Shown here: positions 22,101 to 33,023 of the stretch, one piece after another | Position numbering within the stretch: the stretch's first letter is position 1 | Layout of the letters: the number at the start of each line of letters is the position of its first letter | Assembly (NCBI GenBank): GCA_000708835.1 | Contig: DF237063.1 | Span: 100,875 to 164,874 of the forward strand | DNA: 64,000 nt | Origin: Klebsormidium nitens | Taxonomy: Eukaryota > Streptophyta > Klebsormidiophyceae > Klebsormidiales > Klebsormidiaceae | Reading direction: 5' to 3' | Translations under genes and position numbers: made by a program | The notes under the pieces: generated by a model | Databases searched by the model: none | Told to the model about the DNA's origin: nothing | The model's input: only the letters and a program-made list of their open reading frames with translations

Positions 22101-23132
22101 TCTTCAGAAATCTCGGTGGATGGGCGCATGTGGCCGGGCGTAGTTATGAAGCCCTCCATTTAGATTCACGAGAAGCCGCTCTTCACAAAATCACCTGTCA
22201 TTGATAAGTCCTACGTTCTGGAAGAGGTGCTGACCGTAGTTTCAGACCGAAAAGCAGTTGTGGCAGCCTCTCAGCTCGAGGGTAGCGTTTCCCAATTTCC
22301 AATACACTTTTCTGCATGCAGGGATCTCGGTGGATGGCGACATGCAGGGCATCGCGCGGCTGCGCAGCGCGCTGCACGCGCACATGTGGCCGAGCATGGT
22401 CATGAAGCCCAAGCCGGGTGCGCGGCCTCCCCGCGCGCTGTCCAGCGGCGACGAGTCCGACTTCTCGACCGAGTACGAGTTACTCGAGGAGGACGGCGGG
22501 AGGGGGGGGCTGTCGCCGGAACGGAATGCCGGGGCGTCGGAACCGGTGAGAGTGGACGTCTGCGCGGGGGGGGTGGAGAAGGCCCGTCGGAAGCGGGGGG
22601 GAGTGGCGGGGATACGGGACGCGAGGCCAAGGAACAGGAAGGTGAAAGTGCGAGTCAGGAGGGCAGGAAAGAAAAGTCCGGGGCGGAAGCAGAGCCAGCG
22701 GAAAAGGAAGCGGGGGTCGGCGCGCCTTCTGCTACGGCTGCGCCTCAGACCGAGCGGAGCGATGCCGGAACGCCTATCGGTGGTGAAGCCGTGCCTGTGC
22801 AAGAATCAAATGGCGTGCCTGCAGATGACTCCCGTGCGCAACCGTCGGGGCAGGATTCCGCCGGGCCGGTCAACCCGGTTCCGTCTGAAGAGCGTGCGAA
22901 GGATTTAAACGGGAATGCTTCGTTGCATTTAGACGAGGCCGCGGCTATGCGGGAGGTAGAGCACGAAGGGGATTCGGACTTTGCGGAGATGGAGCGGATC
23001 ATGCACCAGATGTCGAGCGTAAGGGACCGCTTGTCGGGGCTGCCGGACGGGGCCAGACGGGAGGAGGCAGCGCGGTATGCAATGCGGCTCATGCAGATGT
23101 TTGGGGGCGAGAGTGATGGGGAAGCAGAGTAA
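19200..23132 (+). CDS. AAGAB: AAGAB/p34-like adaptin-binding protein (small-GTPase-like N-terminal domain)
   Basis: Six exons: 19200-19308, 19651-19714, 20046-20187, 20560-20730, 21356-21509 and 22322-23132. Exon 1 has ILVVGPKDVGKRSLVR, a P-loop-like G-x4-GK-R-S. Exon 3 has WSIDTKYYTADVNLW. Exon 4 has FDVLLCIANKADLVPDHHAH, which keeps the NKxD guanine motif. Exon 5 has EYSEWCLDNGVEYIEAC. Exon 6 has SVDGDMQGIARLRSALHAHM and, at the end, EMERIMHQMSSVRDRL and MRLMQMFGGESDGEAE. By homology it chaperones AP-1/AP-2 adaptor assembly in clathrin traffic. The last exon is odd: its first part reads in one frame and its conserved C-terminus in another. The break falls among G runs at about 22500-22625, so either a short unusual intron (for example 22546-22625) or a one-base loss must be invoked. 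Expected size is 456-483 residues. Confidence 0.9.
20718..20940 (+). repeat. Tandem array of the AAGAB exon 4 donor, about 60 bp unit
   Basis: CGCCTGGTGGAGGTGAGACT at the true junction (20719-20738) is followed by CGCCTGGTGGACGTGAAACT (20780) and CGCCTGGTGGATGTGAAAGT (20841). The units share ...AAAAgGa...TCtC...AAACG spacers, and a weaker fourth unit begins near 20905. The two inner donors keep GT. Confidence 0.9.
22010..22400 (+). repeat. Duplication of intron end plus start of AAGAB exon 6
   Basis: The words gaggtgctgactgtagg, ccgaaaagcagt, gagctcgag, ATCTCGGTGGATGG and CATGTGGCCG ... TGAAGCCC occur in the same order at about 22016-22155 and again at 22223-22413. The upstream copy keeps an AG before the exon-like part but has lost the middle of the exon. 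Confidence 0.87.
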
Positions 23133-24933
23133 GAGTTGCTTCATTCGTAAAATTTCCATTTTTAATTCTGTAACATATTCATTTTAGCTTCTCAGTCGTG
23201 CTTCGATACATGGATCTAACTGGCCGTCTCAATTGCGAAGATCACGAAGTATCGCCACTTCATTGCAGAGTCATATTCAATTGGCGGTACATGCACCCTT
23301 GACGAAAGTTCAATGCGCGACAATACATCTGCACCTGAATTTGGATCATGATGGTCATCTATCGATCGTTTAGTCTGATGCTGAAATTGACAGCTGATCG
23401 ATCCGGCTAGAGCTATTCAATAATCGCATGCGTCAGGCATATAAGCCCATATGCTGCAGCCGCGCAATTTAAGTCATATATGGCGCCATATATGATTTAA
23501 TCATTGGTACGCATGTAGTTGGAAGATAACGACACCTAGTACCATAGCTAGCTCGGCGCGCAATGATGCTGAATTAACTAATTATGTTGACTGCAGTCTT
23601 ATGGTGAGGTGCGCGCGCATAGCATGCCGACGTACGTTTCATGATTCACAAGTTATGCATGCATGCTTATTGACTACTAGATACTTGGTATAAGCGCCAG
23701 CCAGGCTGGGCATGATCACGTATCTTCAAGTTAGCTGCAGTGCGCAACTTGGGTACGTCTTCCTATATGCAGCTCTAAACTGAGGCGGCCTCGAATTCAT
23801 ATATAGCTCGCCGGTGCAGCTTGGATGCATGTACGTTAGTAGCTAGTTGCCGGCAGCGCGCGCATGCGGAATTATATGCGGCAGCACGTACAACCGATAT
23901 ATGTGTGCAACGGCCGCTCAGCTGGCATCGCTGCATGGTGGAATCATGACTTTATAGTAGGGCCGCCTGCATGACTTTTCAGGCCGGTTATTGGGAGCGG
24001 CACATGTGCATGCTTGATTGAATACCGGTTCATGTTGGGATCAAATCGCAGCTGAACAACCATCACTTGTTTGGTATCGTTCATTGCGGCTCACTGGCAG
24101 ATTCATTCAATTACTCGGCTGGACGCAGTTCCAAACCAATCACTCACCATTTGGAGCTTTATTCGCTTGCGTAGCCGAAATCAGGGTAAACATAGGAAGC
24201 CGGTTGTTTAGTGGTTTGCATGGCGAGTACGCGGTAGCTTCATCGCCCTTCTTTCATGTTTACCTTACCTATAGCTGATCCAATCGACTCAACTACCGAC
24301 CTTCATAAAGAAGCACCACCAGGCTCATAGCCCTAGGAAGTTTGACTGACCGCTATTCTGCAAGCTATCAATAATTCCTTGTCAATACCATGCAAAACTG
24401 ATAGCTAGCCTGCAGGATCTCAATAGGTCTCTTCAATAGCGTAGTCAACCCCAGGCTAAGTTGCATAAATTACATCAAGAAGCTGGCTGAAAACGAAGTG
24501 TTTTCCTCAAAGTTTCCAGGACGATCCGACTCCTCTACAGTGCCTTCTCAAGAGCGTTCTAGACCCCACGTCGTGTCCCTTACTCCACAGGGCAGAGGTG
24601 GAAGCTCTAATGTGTTCACCAATGAGACACGGAGCCCGCCCGTTCAGACCGCGTCTGTTGCTACGAGTTGTTGTTCAAGTGGCCTCGGCTCCCTTCTTCA
24701 TTCACGCTCGTCTTTCCCGCCCATTTGTACCCTTTCTCACCTTAAGCACTCCTTGAGGACTATCAAACATCCCCAAATCCCTAAACGACACGCACAGCAA
24801 CGCTCGTCGGCTAATAACCCTGGCATCACCCATGGCCAACATTAATTTCCAGAACTAAAACAAATTCCTAACCAAGACACTACACAGATTTTATACAGCA
24901 CCTGCGCCCTTGTCTACCTTTACCTGCTGGCCT
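23133..24933. other. Convergent spacer rich in CATGCATG, ATATATG and GCGCGC words
   Basis: The stretch lies between the ends of AAGAB and the GGCT-fold gene. From about 23200 to 24010 it is dense in short palindromic, alternating purine-pyrimidine words, unlike the rest of the window. No protein or RNA gene was recognised. A frame at 24498-24845 is open but without recognisable features and probably lies in the GGCT-fold gene's 3' region, antisense. Confidence 0.45.
23469..23500. repeat. Near-perfect 32-bp palindrome centred on GGCGCC
   Basis: The central 22 bases (23474-23495) are a perfect palindrome: TCATATAT then GGCGCC then ATATATGA, read with the central TG/CA. The arms extend four more paired bases beyond a single G/T mismatch at 23473/23496. 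Confidence 0.9.
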
Positions 24934-27900
24934 TTAACCCGTCGTTTCCGAAAGCGGGGTTGACGCCCGCACCTCGACATACGTCTCCGCGTCCTCCCGC
25001 GAGAGCCCGACCTCGACAAGTCCCTGGACGATGCACGCGCGGTACTTGTCCGAGGGGGAAACGAGGGGCACGTGGCCGCTCGCAATCTCCTCCTGCTCTT
25101 GGTGCGAGGCCCTGAACGATTGACGAAAAAGCGAGTCGGAAATAGGTATTGTGCACTGGTGCAGTGGTCCCATATTTCAGCCTTGATTCCTTGCAAGGCG
25201 TGGTTCCAATAGACAAGCCGGCATTTGAACCAGGGAGCAACCGATTGGTCCTCGAGCTTTAATGCAATATCATGATTGACCGGAAACATCTTTCAGCAAA
25301 TATCAAGCAAGAGCAAGTGAGCAAGATTTCCGACGGGCGACCAACACATCGTGCAAATAAGGACACTTCCTCGCATCACGGGCTGGCCTATGACTCGAAG
25401 ACAGAGTACCAGCAGTTTGCAGCCACTGATGTCTTGTTGTTTTGACACAGGGCAGGGGTACTCACGTGAAGGTCAGCACGGGCTCCCCCTGGTAGTCGCC
25501 CAAGTACTTGACCGTCCGGTACTTGCCTTTCTGCAGGCGGCACAGCGAACGGATTCAGAGTGGCACACGAGGAATCACGCAGACAGGACAGTCGTTTGGC
25601 AGCTCCAATCACCGAACTCGAGGCGATTGGTCATCCGGACTTCACAGCTCGCTTTCCCGACGCAGTCCTTAATAAACAGAGCCAAACACGTTCTCCCCCC
25701 CGCAACGATAGATCGACTGATATCTGTTTAATTCCTTCAAGCTTATTCGGAACGTCAAGTGGCTTCAACGCTCCAAACTCGCTTTTACCCTTTCCTGTCC
25801 AGATTTTGTCTCAACAGAATCAAGCTTGTCTTGCTTTCCTTCTTTCCGCCACCACTCCGCCTTCTGTTTTGTGTTTCCTGCTTCCTTTCTGTTGCTTCGT
25901 CTCCTCCTATCTGCCGCCTTATTCTTTCCTGCAACACCGCTGAAAAGATTAGACGTCACACTCACCTGAATCACGCAGTCAAGGGCGTTGTGCTTGAGGC
26001 TCTTTTCGTCGCGCGCGCGCAGCTGGACCAGATTCTCCGGGCTGACACAGACGCTTCCGACGGGTGCAGATGCGGAGTTCTCCTTCCGAGCGACCTCATT
26101 GAATTGCTGGAGCCTGCAAACAGACTCCATGGGGTCAGCACCCATACAAAAACTAGGCGGGAAGAATGCTTAAGCCATCATCGGTAGAAAGTCAAAAGGC
26201 TTTGTGAGTTTAGGACAACTTCAGGGGATAGCGAGCACTCGCTATTGACCAAGACCAGCTGAAAAGTGGGAAACTGGTTTGTTTACCATCCGTCACTTAA
26301 CCTGTTTGGCAACGTGGACTTGCTCGAATTGCAAGAGAAGGTTTTTGTGACTCTGGTGGGACACCGGACATGAACAGTCTGATGGAAATATGCCCCAAAA
26401 ACATCCTGCCCTCTTTATCCGAGAGTCCGGGCAACTTCTCCAGGTGCCTTATGAAGTACCTTCGAGATCCATCAGTATGCTTCTGATTCCACATATTCCC
26501 AGTTTGACCCCTGTCATCATGAAACCTGGACCCGTTGCCTGAATTTTGGCAAGGCTAACGCGAACTCCATCTTGTTGGATCAAAGAATGTGTTGCATAAA
26601 GCATGCAACCACAGTGGTAAGAAGACTCACGTTACGCGATACGCCCGGATGATGGTCTTGGAGTCTGGGGTTTCCTTTGAGGTGATGAAAGACACCCCTC
26701 CGGCGCCCCACGTGACAGATTTCTCGTGCGCAAAGAACAGCCGGTGAGGGACGACAAACGCGTCGATTGCGGTGGGAGGGGTGGGGTCCGAGCAGGGGGC
26801 TAGAGACATGGCCATGGACTCTGTCTGCGGGGAAATGAGAAGATAAGCCTTGCGTCACCACAGAGTGCAGGATGGGAACAACTTCCGACGTCTTTTCAGC
26901 TTCTATGAGTACCTGTTGATCGCTGTAGGTATGTTCTTCCGTAGAATCTTTATGTAGGTTCTCCTGTCGGTCCTTCACGGTGCACGACTAATGAGTGGCT
27001 ACATAAGCAGACGAACGGTCTGTGAGACTATGGACAAAAGCCGCTAGGAAGGAAGCTGAGGTAAAGCGGTGGTCCAATTGTGCAAGGTGTCAAAGAGTCT
27101 ACTCTGAAACACTTCAATAGAGGTAGCTTCCGAGTTCTCCTGTGCGCTCCACTTTGCAAGACCAGCGTGACTTACGATGAACCCAGACTCTCTCTACTGT
27201 ACACCAATGAGAGCCTCTATACACAGGCCCGCGGAATGCAGGTCTCTTATTTTATAAAGAGTCACCCTGCTAAAGAGAATATCACTGCAGTGAAGAAAGT
27301 GTCTGGTATGAGCAGGTAAGGTGCAGCATAAGTCCGCAATGCCTGAGATTGGAACCTGCATTGTGCTTCAATCGTCTTTCCAAAAGTACACCTTTACCAG
27401 GCCTTAATAACGAGGAGCTTGGTAAGCAGCGGTGTTCAACTTGTTATTCATATTACCACAGCGCACACAGGCACATTGCACACATTTTTGTCACAGGCCT
27501 TAGAGGGCAACAGTGATGCAGCTTGCATTGCAGTCGTGACATTGCAAACTGATATTCAGCTGGTAGATGTCAGTCCATATGCATTTAACGGAGCTCCAGA
27601 AGGGGAAAGCACCACTGCCCTACAGGAGGACTGAAACACAGTCATGACCTCTGAGATAAATTCCTGACCCGTACAATCTTCATCTGTGAACAAAACGCTC
27701 ACCTTGCCTCCCTTCACATAGCACATAAATCGCTCCTCCAGGAGGTTGCTTCCATAGGATGCATACCAGACATACGTTCTCGCCAAGTCGACGGGTGCCC
27801 CCTCCTGCGAAACGTCTTCAACCTGCTTTGGGAGCTTTGTCGCCTCCTCCCCCTGAGACCCAAATGCTAGCTCCTTCAGCTTGTACTTTGACAGGTCCAA

Positions 27901-28077
27901 ATGTGACGGCTTTACTTTCTTTGGTGAGATAATTGTATCTTCCTCCACTCTATAACGTTTCTGAGGACGCACTTCGGCGCCGGTCGCTGTGCTAGGTAGG
28001 GGCTGACCACTTTCCGCTCCTGGCGTCTCCTCAGGAGGGGCCTCGGTGTGCGCATTTGAACTGAAGAAGGACCCCAT
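24934..28077 (-). CDS. GGCT-fold (gamma-glutamylcyclotransferase-like) protein
   Basis: Five exons: 28077-27703, 26824-26631, 26113-25966, 25530-25466 and 25111-24934. Splice sites are canonical and phases agree, giving 319 residues. About 100 N-terminal residues look disordered. The core starts in exon 1 with TYVWYASYGSNLLEERFMCY, the YGSNL motif of the GGCT fold. Exon 2 has FFAHEKSVTWGAGGVSFITS, which holds the conserved glutamate and the WGxGGV loop. Exons 3-4 have NALDCVIQ and KYLGDYQGEPVLTFT. Exon 5 has a C-terminal helix, IVQGLVEVGLSREDAETYVE. Homologues are often mislabelled as histone deacetylases in databases. The substrate is not known and cannot be read from the sequence. Unlike most long genes here, its introns show no junction-copy arrays. 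Confidence 0.85.
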
Positions 28078-29875
28078 TGGTGGTGCCGGAGTGCCACTCC
28101 TTGCTCAGTTGGGAAGAGGAACCCAGGCACAGAGAGCCGTACTTGACGGCTGTGCACCTCAGGGATAAGCCAGTAACAGGCCGGCCAGCAGGCGCCAACG
28201 AACAACCCCCTCCAGGTGGGCCCTCGAGTGAAAAACCCATTAGATTCCTAAGCTCCTCAGCCTCAGATTCAGGAGAGCCTCACATTCAGGAGAGCCAGGC
28301 TAGCCTTAGGCTTAGGCTGGTACGTGCTCAGCCACCACCATGGCGCCAAACCTTGGAACTGCTGGGTTAACACGTGGTTTAGCAGCTTACCTAGGCGGAT
28401 TAGGGTTTCCAATGGTTTAGGGTTTAGGGTACCGTGCCTTCGCAAGTTTCCCTGTCCGCTCTCAAAGTTCTCACCCTGTTTTCTCACCGCTCAATCCTCT
28501 CGAGGTCCTCTCGCTTATACATAAAACCGTCCATCAAAGTTCACATCTTCACTGCTCTCGATTATATCACCAATTTCTCATCTTGTTCAGCGAGATCCAT
28601 CCTTGATCAGCTGGCCCAATCTTCCTCAGCGCCAAAGCGGTCGTCAATATTGACAGTATTGATGACTCGTGTTGGCTGAGGCCCCGCTGAGGCCTGCGTG
28701 AGGCCTGCTGACCTTGGGACCTTTGCAGAGGGATGAATCTTAATGATGCTTTCAAGGGATTACTAATATTCTTTGGGGCTTTTGGATTCTGGAGGTATAG
28801 GTATTTCAACGGATGACTTCCTGGACGTTCATTCAGTTGTCGAAGCTACAAATGATCAGTGCACGCCATTTCTCCGTCAAGTGATGTATCCGACAGCTGA
28901 GTGAAATACAACTCTCTGCACCGAGCGCCTTGCTTTACTGAGGGAGAGAGGGAGCAAATTACGCGTACGTCATTTCTACGGACATACGGATCATGTTCAA
29001 AACGGATGCCTCATAATTCATGTATTCTTTGATGCATCAGGCAACCAGCGGCCATATTCAGGTCTCATGATATGATCATGCAGAGCTATGCAATGGGCTC
29101 AGCACTAAATCTGATGACGCACTGCTTGTCTTGCAAGTTCTTTCTTACTTCTGGAGAAACAACATCGAGAAACCTTGCCTAGTCATGCAATAAGTGCACT
29201 CGTGACGCCAAATGAGGCGCCGCTTCCGTGAAGTGTTCGCCTTTGCAGGGCCTTCAGGCATTCGACGCTTCGTTCAATCCTCCTCAGAAGCCAATCAGTG
29301 ATAACACGTGAAGTGAGGCCACGTCAAAATGGAGCCACGACTTGTCGGGAGCTTTCAGAGCTTGGGCCCATGCAGGCCTTCGTTTGCTCTACTCCATTGC
29401 GGTGTGCTTAGAACAAACGAGTCACATCACATTCTTCGCAAACGAGCTTCTCAATTCTTGAACAATAGCAGGGTACTCCGGCCCGTATAACAAGATTTTC
29501 AGGAGACTGGACAGGGAGTACAGCTTTCATCGGCGGAGTGTCGACATCAGGACATGATCCTGATAGTGTCTGCATGCTCGCATGCCGGTTTGTCCGTCTT
29601 TCAAGCCTGTACGGCTCGACATCCAATCCGCTCCTGAAGACGGTAGCTGGCGCCCAAGCCTGTCTTCTCGCCAGAATGTCCTTGCCAGCTTCCCATCCAT
29701 CGCTTCGTGGGGCTCTTGTCTTCGTTTCGATCTCAGTCCGATCGCGACCTCCCTACATCGCTTCCTAGCCTGCTCCATACTCTCGACTCCTCTCTTCGAA
29801 CCGCCAAAAGCGGCTGCGTAGAAGGCTATACTATCTGTACAGAGCTGTTGTTGGCTGCTTGCAACGGGCAAAACC
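28078..29875. other. Spacer upstream of the GGCT-fold gene
   Basis: No further gene is supported. It contains the 5' region of the minus-strand GGCT-fold gene and the telomere-like motif near 28400. Frames on both strands at 29527-29889 overlap each other and lack a recognised domain. Confidence 0.4.
28398..28432 (+). repeat. Short interstitial plant-type telomere motif
   Basis: Three TTAGGG-type units occur: GATTAGGGTTTCC, then GGTTTAGGGTTTAGGGTACC. It is too short to be a telomere scar with certainty. Such motifs also act as telo-box promoter elements in plants, and this one lies about 0.35 kb upstream of the GGCT-fold start. Confidence 0.6.
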
Positions 29876-30715
29876 ATTGACGGTCTCAACGACGATCTTC
29901 TGTAGGCTATCTTAGCGAAAGTAGGCGACCAGATCGGCCGTTATTCCCTGGTCTGCCGTCGCTGGAACAGGCTCATATCCAAGCAAGTGGAGAACCTCAC
30001 GACTGCCCCCATGACCAAGATCGAGCAGCGCTTTGCACTCTGCCGTTTCTTCGCCAAAACAGAGGGACGAGTAGAGCGGTTGAAGGTCGTTGACCGCATC
30101 TTTCCGAGACCCAAGTGGTTGCCTCAGAGCCTGTTCCCGCCCGCATGCGCAGCGTTGCGGCGCTTTGAGCTGGTCGCGATTGGTTTCAGTGACGAGCAGT
30201 TGGCGGGGCTCATGACCGCCTTGGTGCCCTGCCCCAACTTGGAGGAGGTCATTTTAGACATAGGAGAATACGTTTCGACGAAAAGCTGCTCCGCGGTAGG
30301 AGCTCCAGAGACGGACCGCCTTCATGTTTCAATCAAGGAGCTTAAATTTGATCAGAAGTCTAGATACGAAATAACAACCGATTGTTTTCTTCAAGGGTTT
30401 AGGTCCAATGAGGGCTATAATGTATTCGGAAGCTACTTGTGTAGGTGCAGAACCCTAAAACTGCGGGTCCCCGCTGGATCGTCGTTTATACTCGCCCATC
30501 GATTCGGTTCCCCTGAACACGAGATCATTGAGACAGGCGAGAATCTTTATGAGGGGCCGGATGCTGAAATCAAGCTCCAGGGTTATCCGACCCGTTCCCT
30601 TGAATGCATGGGATGTGGAAAAATCTCGGTGCAGGAGAGGACGATTCAGATGGAGCCCGGAGTCGTTTACAGGTGGGAAAGGTATGGCGCAAGGCAAGAG
30701 CTGGTTCAAGTCTAG
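29876..30715 (+). pseudogene. F-box/LRR-like gene interrupted by an in-frame TAG
   Basis: Translation from 29876 gives IDGLNDDLL, then TAG (29903-29905), then AILAKVGDQIGRYSLVCRRW and NRLISKQ. That is an F-box start (LPDDLL-x-IL...SLVCRRWN) split by a stop. The frame then stays open to 30715 with leucine-rich-like stretches such as FSDEQLAGLMTALVPCPNLE and ends RQELVQV. No intron is seen over 840 bases, unlike all neighbours, so a retrocopy or a member of a fast-evolving F-box family is likely. Alternatives: cttctgtag could be a 3' splice site of an upstream exon, or translation could begin at ATG 30011, leaving a protein without an F-box. Confidence 0.5.
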
Positions 30716-33023
30716 CTGCATAGCATCGATGAGAGGTGTCCTTCGGTTGGACAATTCAGATGTACAAATCGATTCGCTTGGGTGGCCGGGAAAACTTGAA
30801 AGCGCGACGAGCCAACTGGGGCCCGAGTCTCAATTCAGTTTGGAGACTCAGCTCCCTACTGTGATACTGTAGTGACGTGGGCCTAGCTAGCCAGCCGTTG
30901 AGTAGATGTGTAAAGGTTGTATAAAATCTAGATTGCCTTATAGAAAACAATTGTGGGTACATCCGGACTGGAACGAATCTACTATGATCGCTTTCCTAGT
31001 ACGGTAATTGGGTTAGCCCGTGATTTCGGATCTCCTAGATTGCATATATACGTTCATAGGACTGTTGAGCACCATTTTAGAACGCCTCTTGTCGGCCGGA
31101 TAAGTGGCACGATTCTATCGTATCAGGACGGTGTGAGAGCCACAACCCTTCCAGGAATCATAAGTTTTCACGATGGTTGTGTCGTTATCTGTTTCAGTCT
31201 AGCGCGGCTCTTGAATTTTAAGTGCAAGTCCCGGCGCAGTGCCGAGTCGTACGGCGAGTTTGGTTTCAGGGTAAATTTTCGGACTTAGCGATTTCTCGAG
31301 GCCGAATTTGCCCGTATATTTTCCACCTTCTACAATTTATAGCGCGACCTAGAGACCTTACTTTGAAAAAGTGAACGGTCAAAGTCTCGAACATACGCCC
31401 CTTAACACTGAGGAATTTCTGGTTGATCAGGAACCTAGTGCAGGTGAATGTGCACGGTGTTAACGGGCTCTAATAATATATTTTACTGGTAAAAATTCAC
31501 TGTGAAACACTATATACGCGACGGTGCGGGAACCGTCGATCGTGAATTATTTTTAACCGGTGGCGCAAACACAAGCTACCTATGGTGGGTACCGGCCGAG
31601 TCGATTCCGACTCCGGCCGCCACAAAATCGATTTAGCGCGTATCGAATATCGTCAGTGTTACCGGCGGTTCGCGTCACGGCTACTCAGGTTTATGTTACT
31701 CGGGCGGTACAAATACTCAGAGAATTTTGCCGGGCCGTAAGTAAGTGTGAGGAGATTCTTAAACAGTGTCAGGTTTTACACTTTGAGAGGAGCATCAAAT
31801 TGGCACGCAAAGAAGAGCCATATGCAGGCTTATAAAAACCTCTGACAAGCAGAAAAAAATGTTGGGAGAGCGTCATGAAGGCTCCTTCGAAGCTCCAACA
31901 TCTTGTTATGTTGAGGACAAATCGGAAGAAGCACCATCGTGGCTGCAAATTGGCCGCCATTGCTTGCTTCTAAAAAGCGCCATTCCCTACACTCCCGTTT
32001 CCATCTTCTGCACTCTCCTTTCAAGTTAGGTACCGCGGTACTCTAGGGTGGTTCGAGTCGGAACTTCCGATCGAAACCATGATTTTCAAATTTCACGTAC
32101 GGTCAGACTTGATCGGTACCGTACCGCCGGAAACTCCGGAAGTTTCTGACGATCGGAATGTCAGACAGATTCTAATTTATGAACTCGGACCGGATTCTCA
32201 AGTACCGGTCTGCACGGTCGTCAGTACCGCGTACAGTAATTGTCGCGACGCGACACACCGGTGATTCAAATTTGTGACCGGATCGTCGCGCGATCGAGAC
32301 CGCCGATACCCACCATAGGTTGCTTGTGAATTCCGGAGTGGTTGTGGCGCCTCCCAGCACTCGAGCATTTTCGCATGTGTATGTAGTATGCATGCCTGAC
32401 GTATGCACTTGCCGCTTATATCCGATCCGAGGTACAGTGCCGATTAGCCAGCATCATTAAAGCTCACGGCCACGGTGGCATATACTTACTTGCTGCATGA
32501 GGTATAGTCTGGTCATATACTATAAGCGCCGGGTCCTTCAACAGTGTAATTGGTCGCGTGCTGGCACCTAGACTCATGGTGCACTCAAGCACATGCCCGC
32601 CAAAGGTTGATCATCGGATCAATATCAACTTGGAGCGTGTCGGATGCTGCGTGACAGTCTGATCATCATCATTGAGCCGCGGCATGCATGGTGCGCCCCA
32701 CTCTTACTCTACAAAGGTGCATGACATGTCTGGAATGGTCGTATCGCATTGGGCACTGCTTTTATTAAATGGGCACCAACTATTGTCTTATCAAGCTAGC
32801 ATACCAAAGCGAGATTTATGTCAGGCATACGACCCACGGGATTAATTCACCAGAATGATTGATAAGAATGTCGAACGGCGATGCCACCGCAGTCTGAGAA
32901 AGTGTCACCTCGGCACAGGCATGGAAATCATGAAGACATCAAATGACAAATAACACATCTTCAAAAGACAATCGATCACTTCTTCAATCCCCCCGACAAA
33001 ATCGAATGGCAGCTTCCGACTTC
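30716..33023. other. Spacer between the F-box-like locus and eIF3e
   Basis: No gene is supported. The region contains many short stop-broken frames. Around 32390-32900 the composition again favours GCATGC-type words, as in the spacers at 23.4 and 54.4 kb. The eIF3e 3' untranslated region must lie at its right edge. Confidence 0.4.

Noticed and set aside
24498-24845. 115-residue plus-strand frame
   Set aside because: No ATG at its start, low-complexity Ser/Pro composition, and it lies just past the GGCT-fold gene's stop codon, antisense.
29527-29889. 120-residue minus-strand frame
   Set aside because: Overlaps plus-strand frames of equal quality, no recognisable domain, and covers the start of the F-box-like sequence on the other strand.
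32048-32062. tRNA B-box-like GGTTCGAGTC (also near 51340)
   Set aside because: No matching T-stem, acceptor stem or A-box can be folded around either site.
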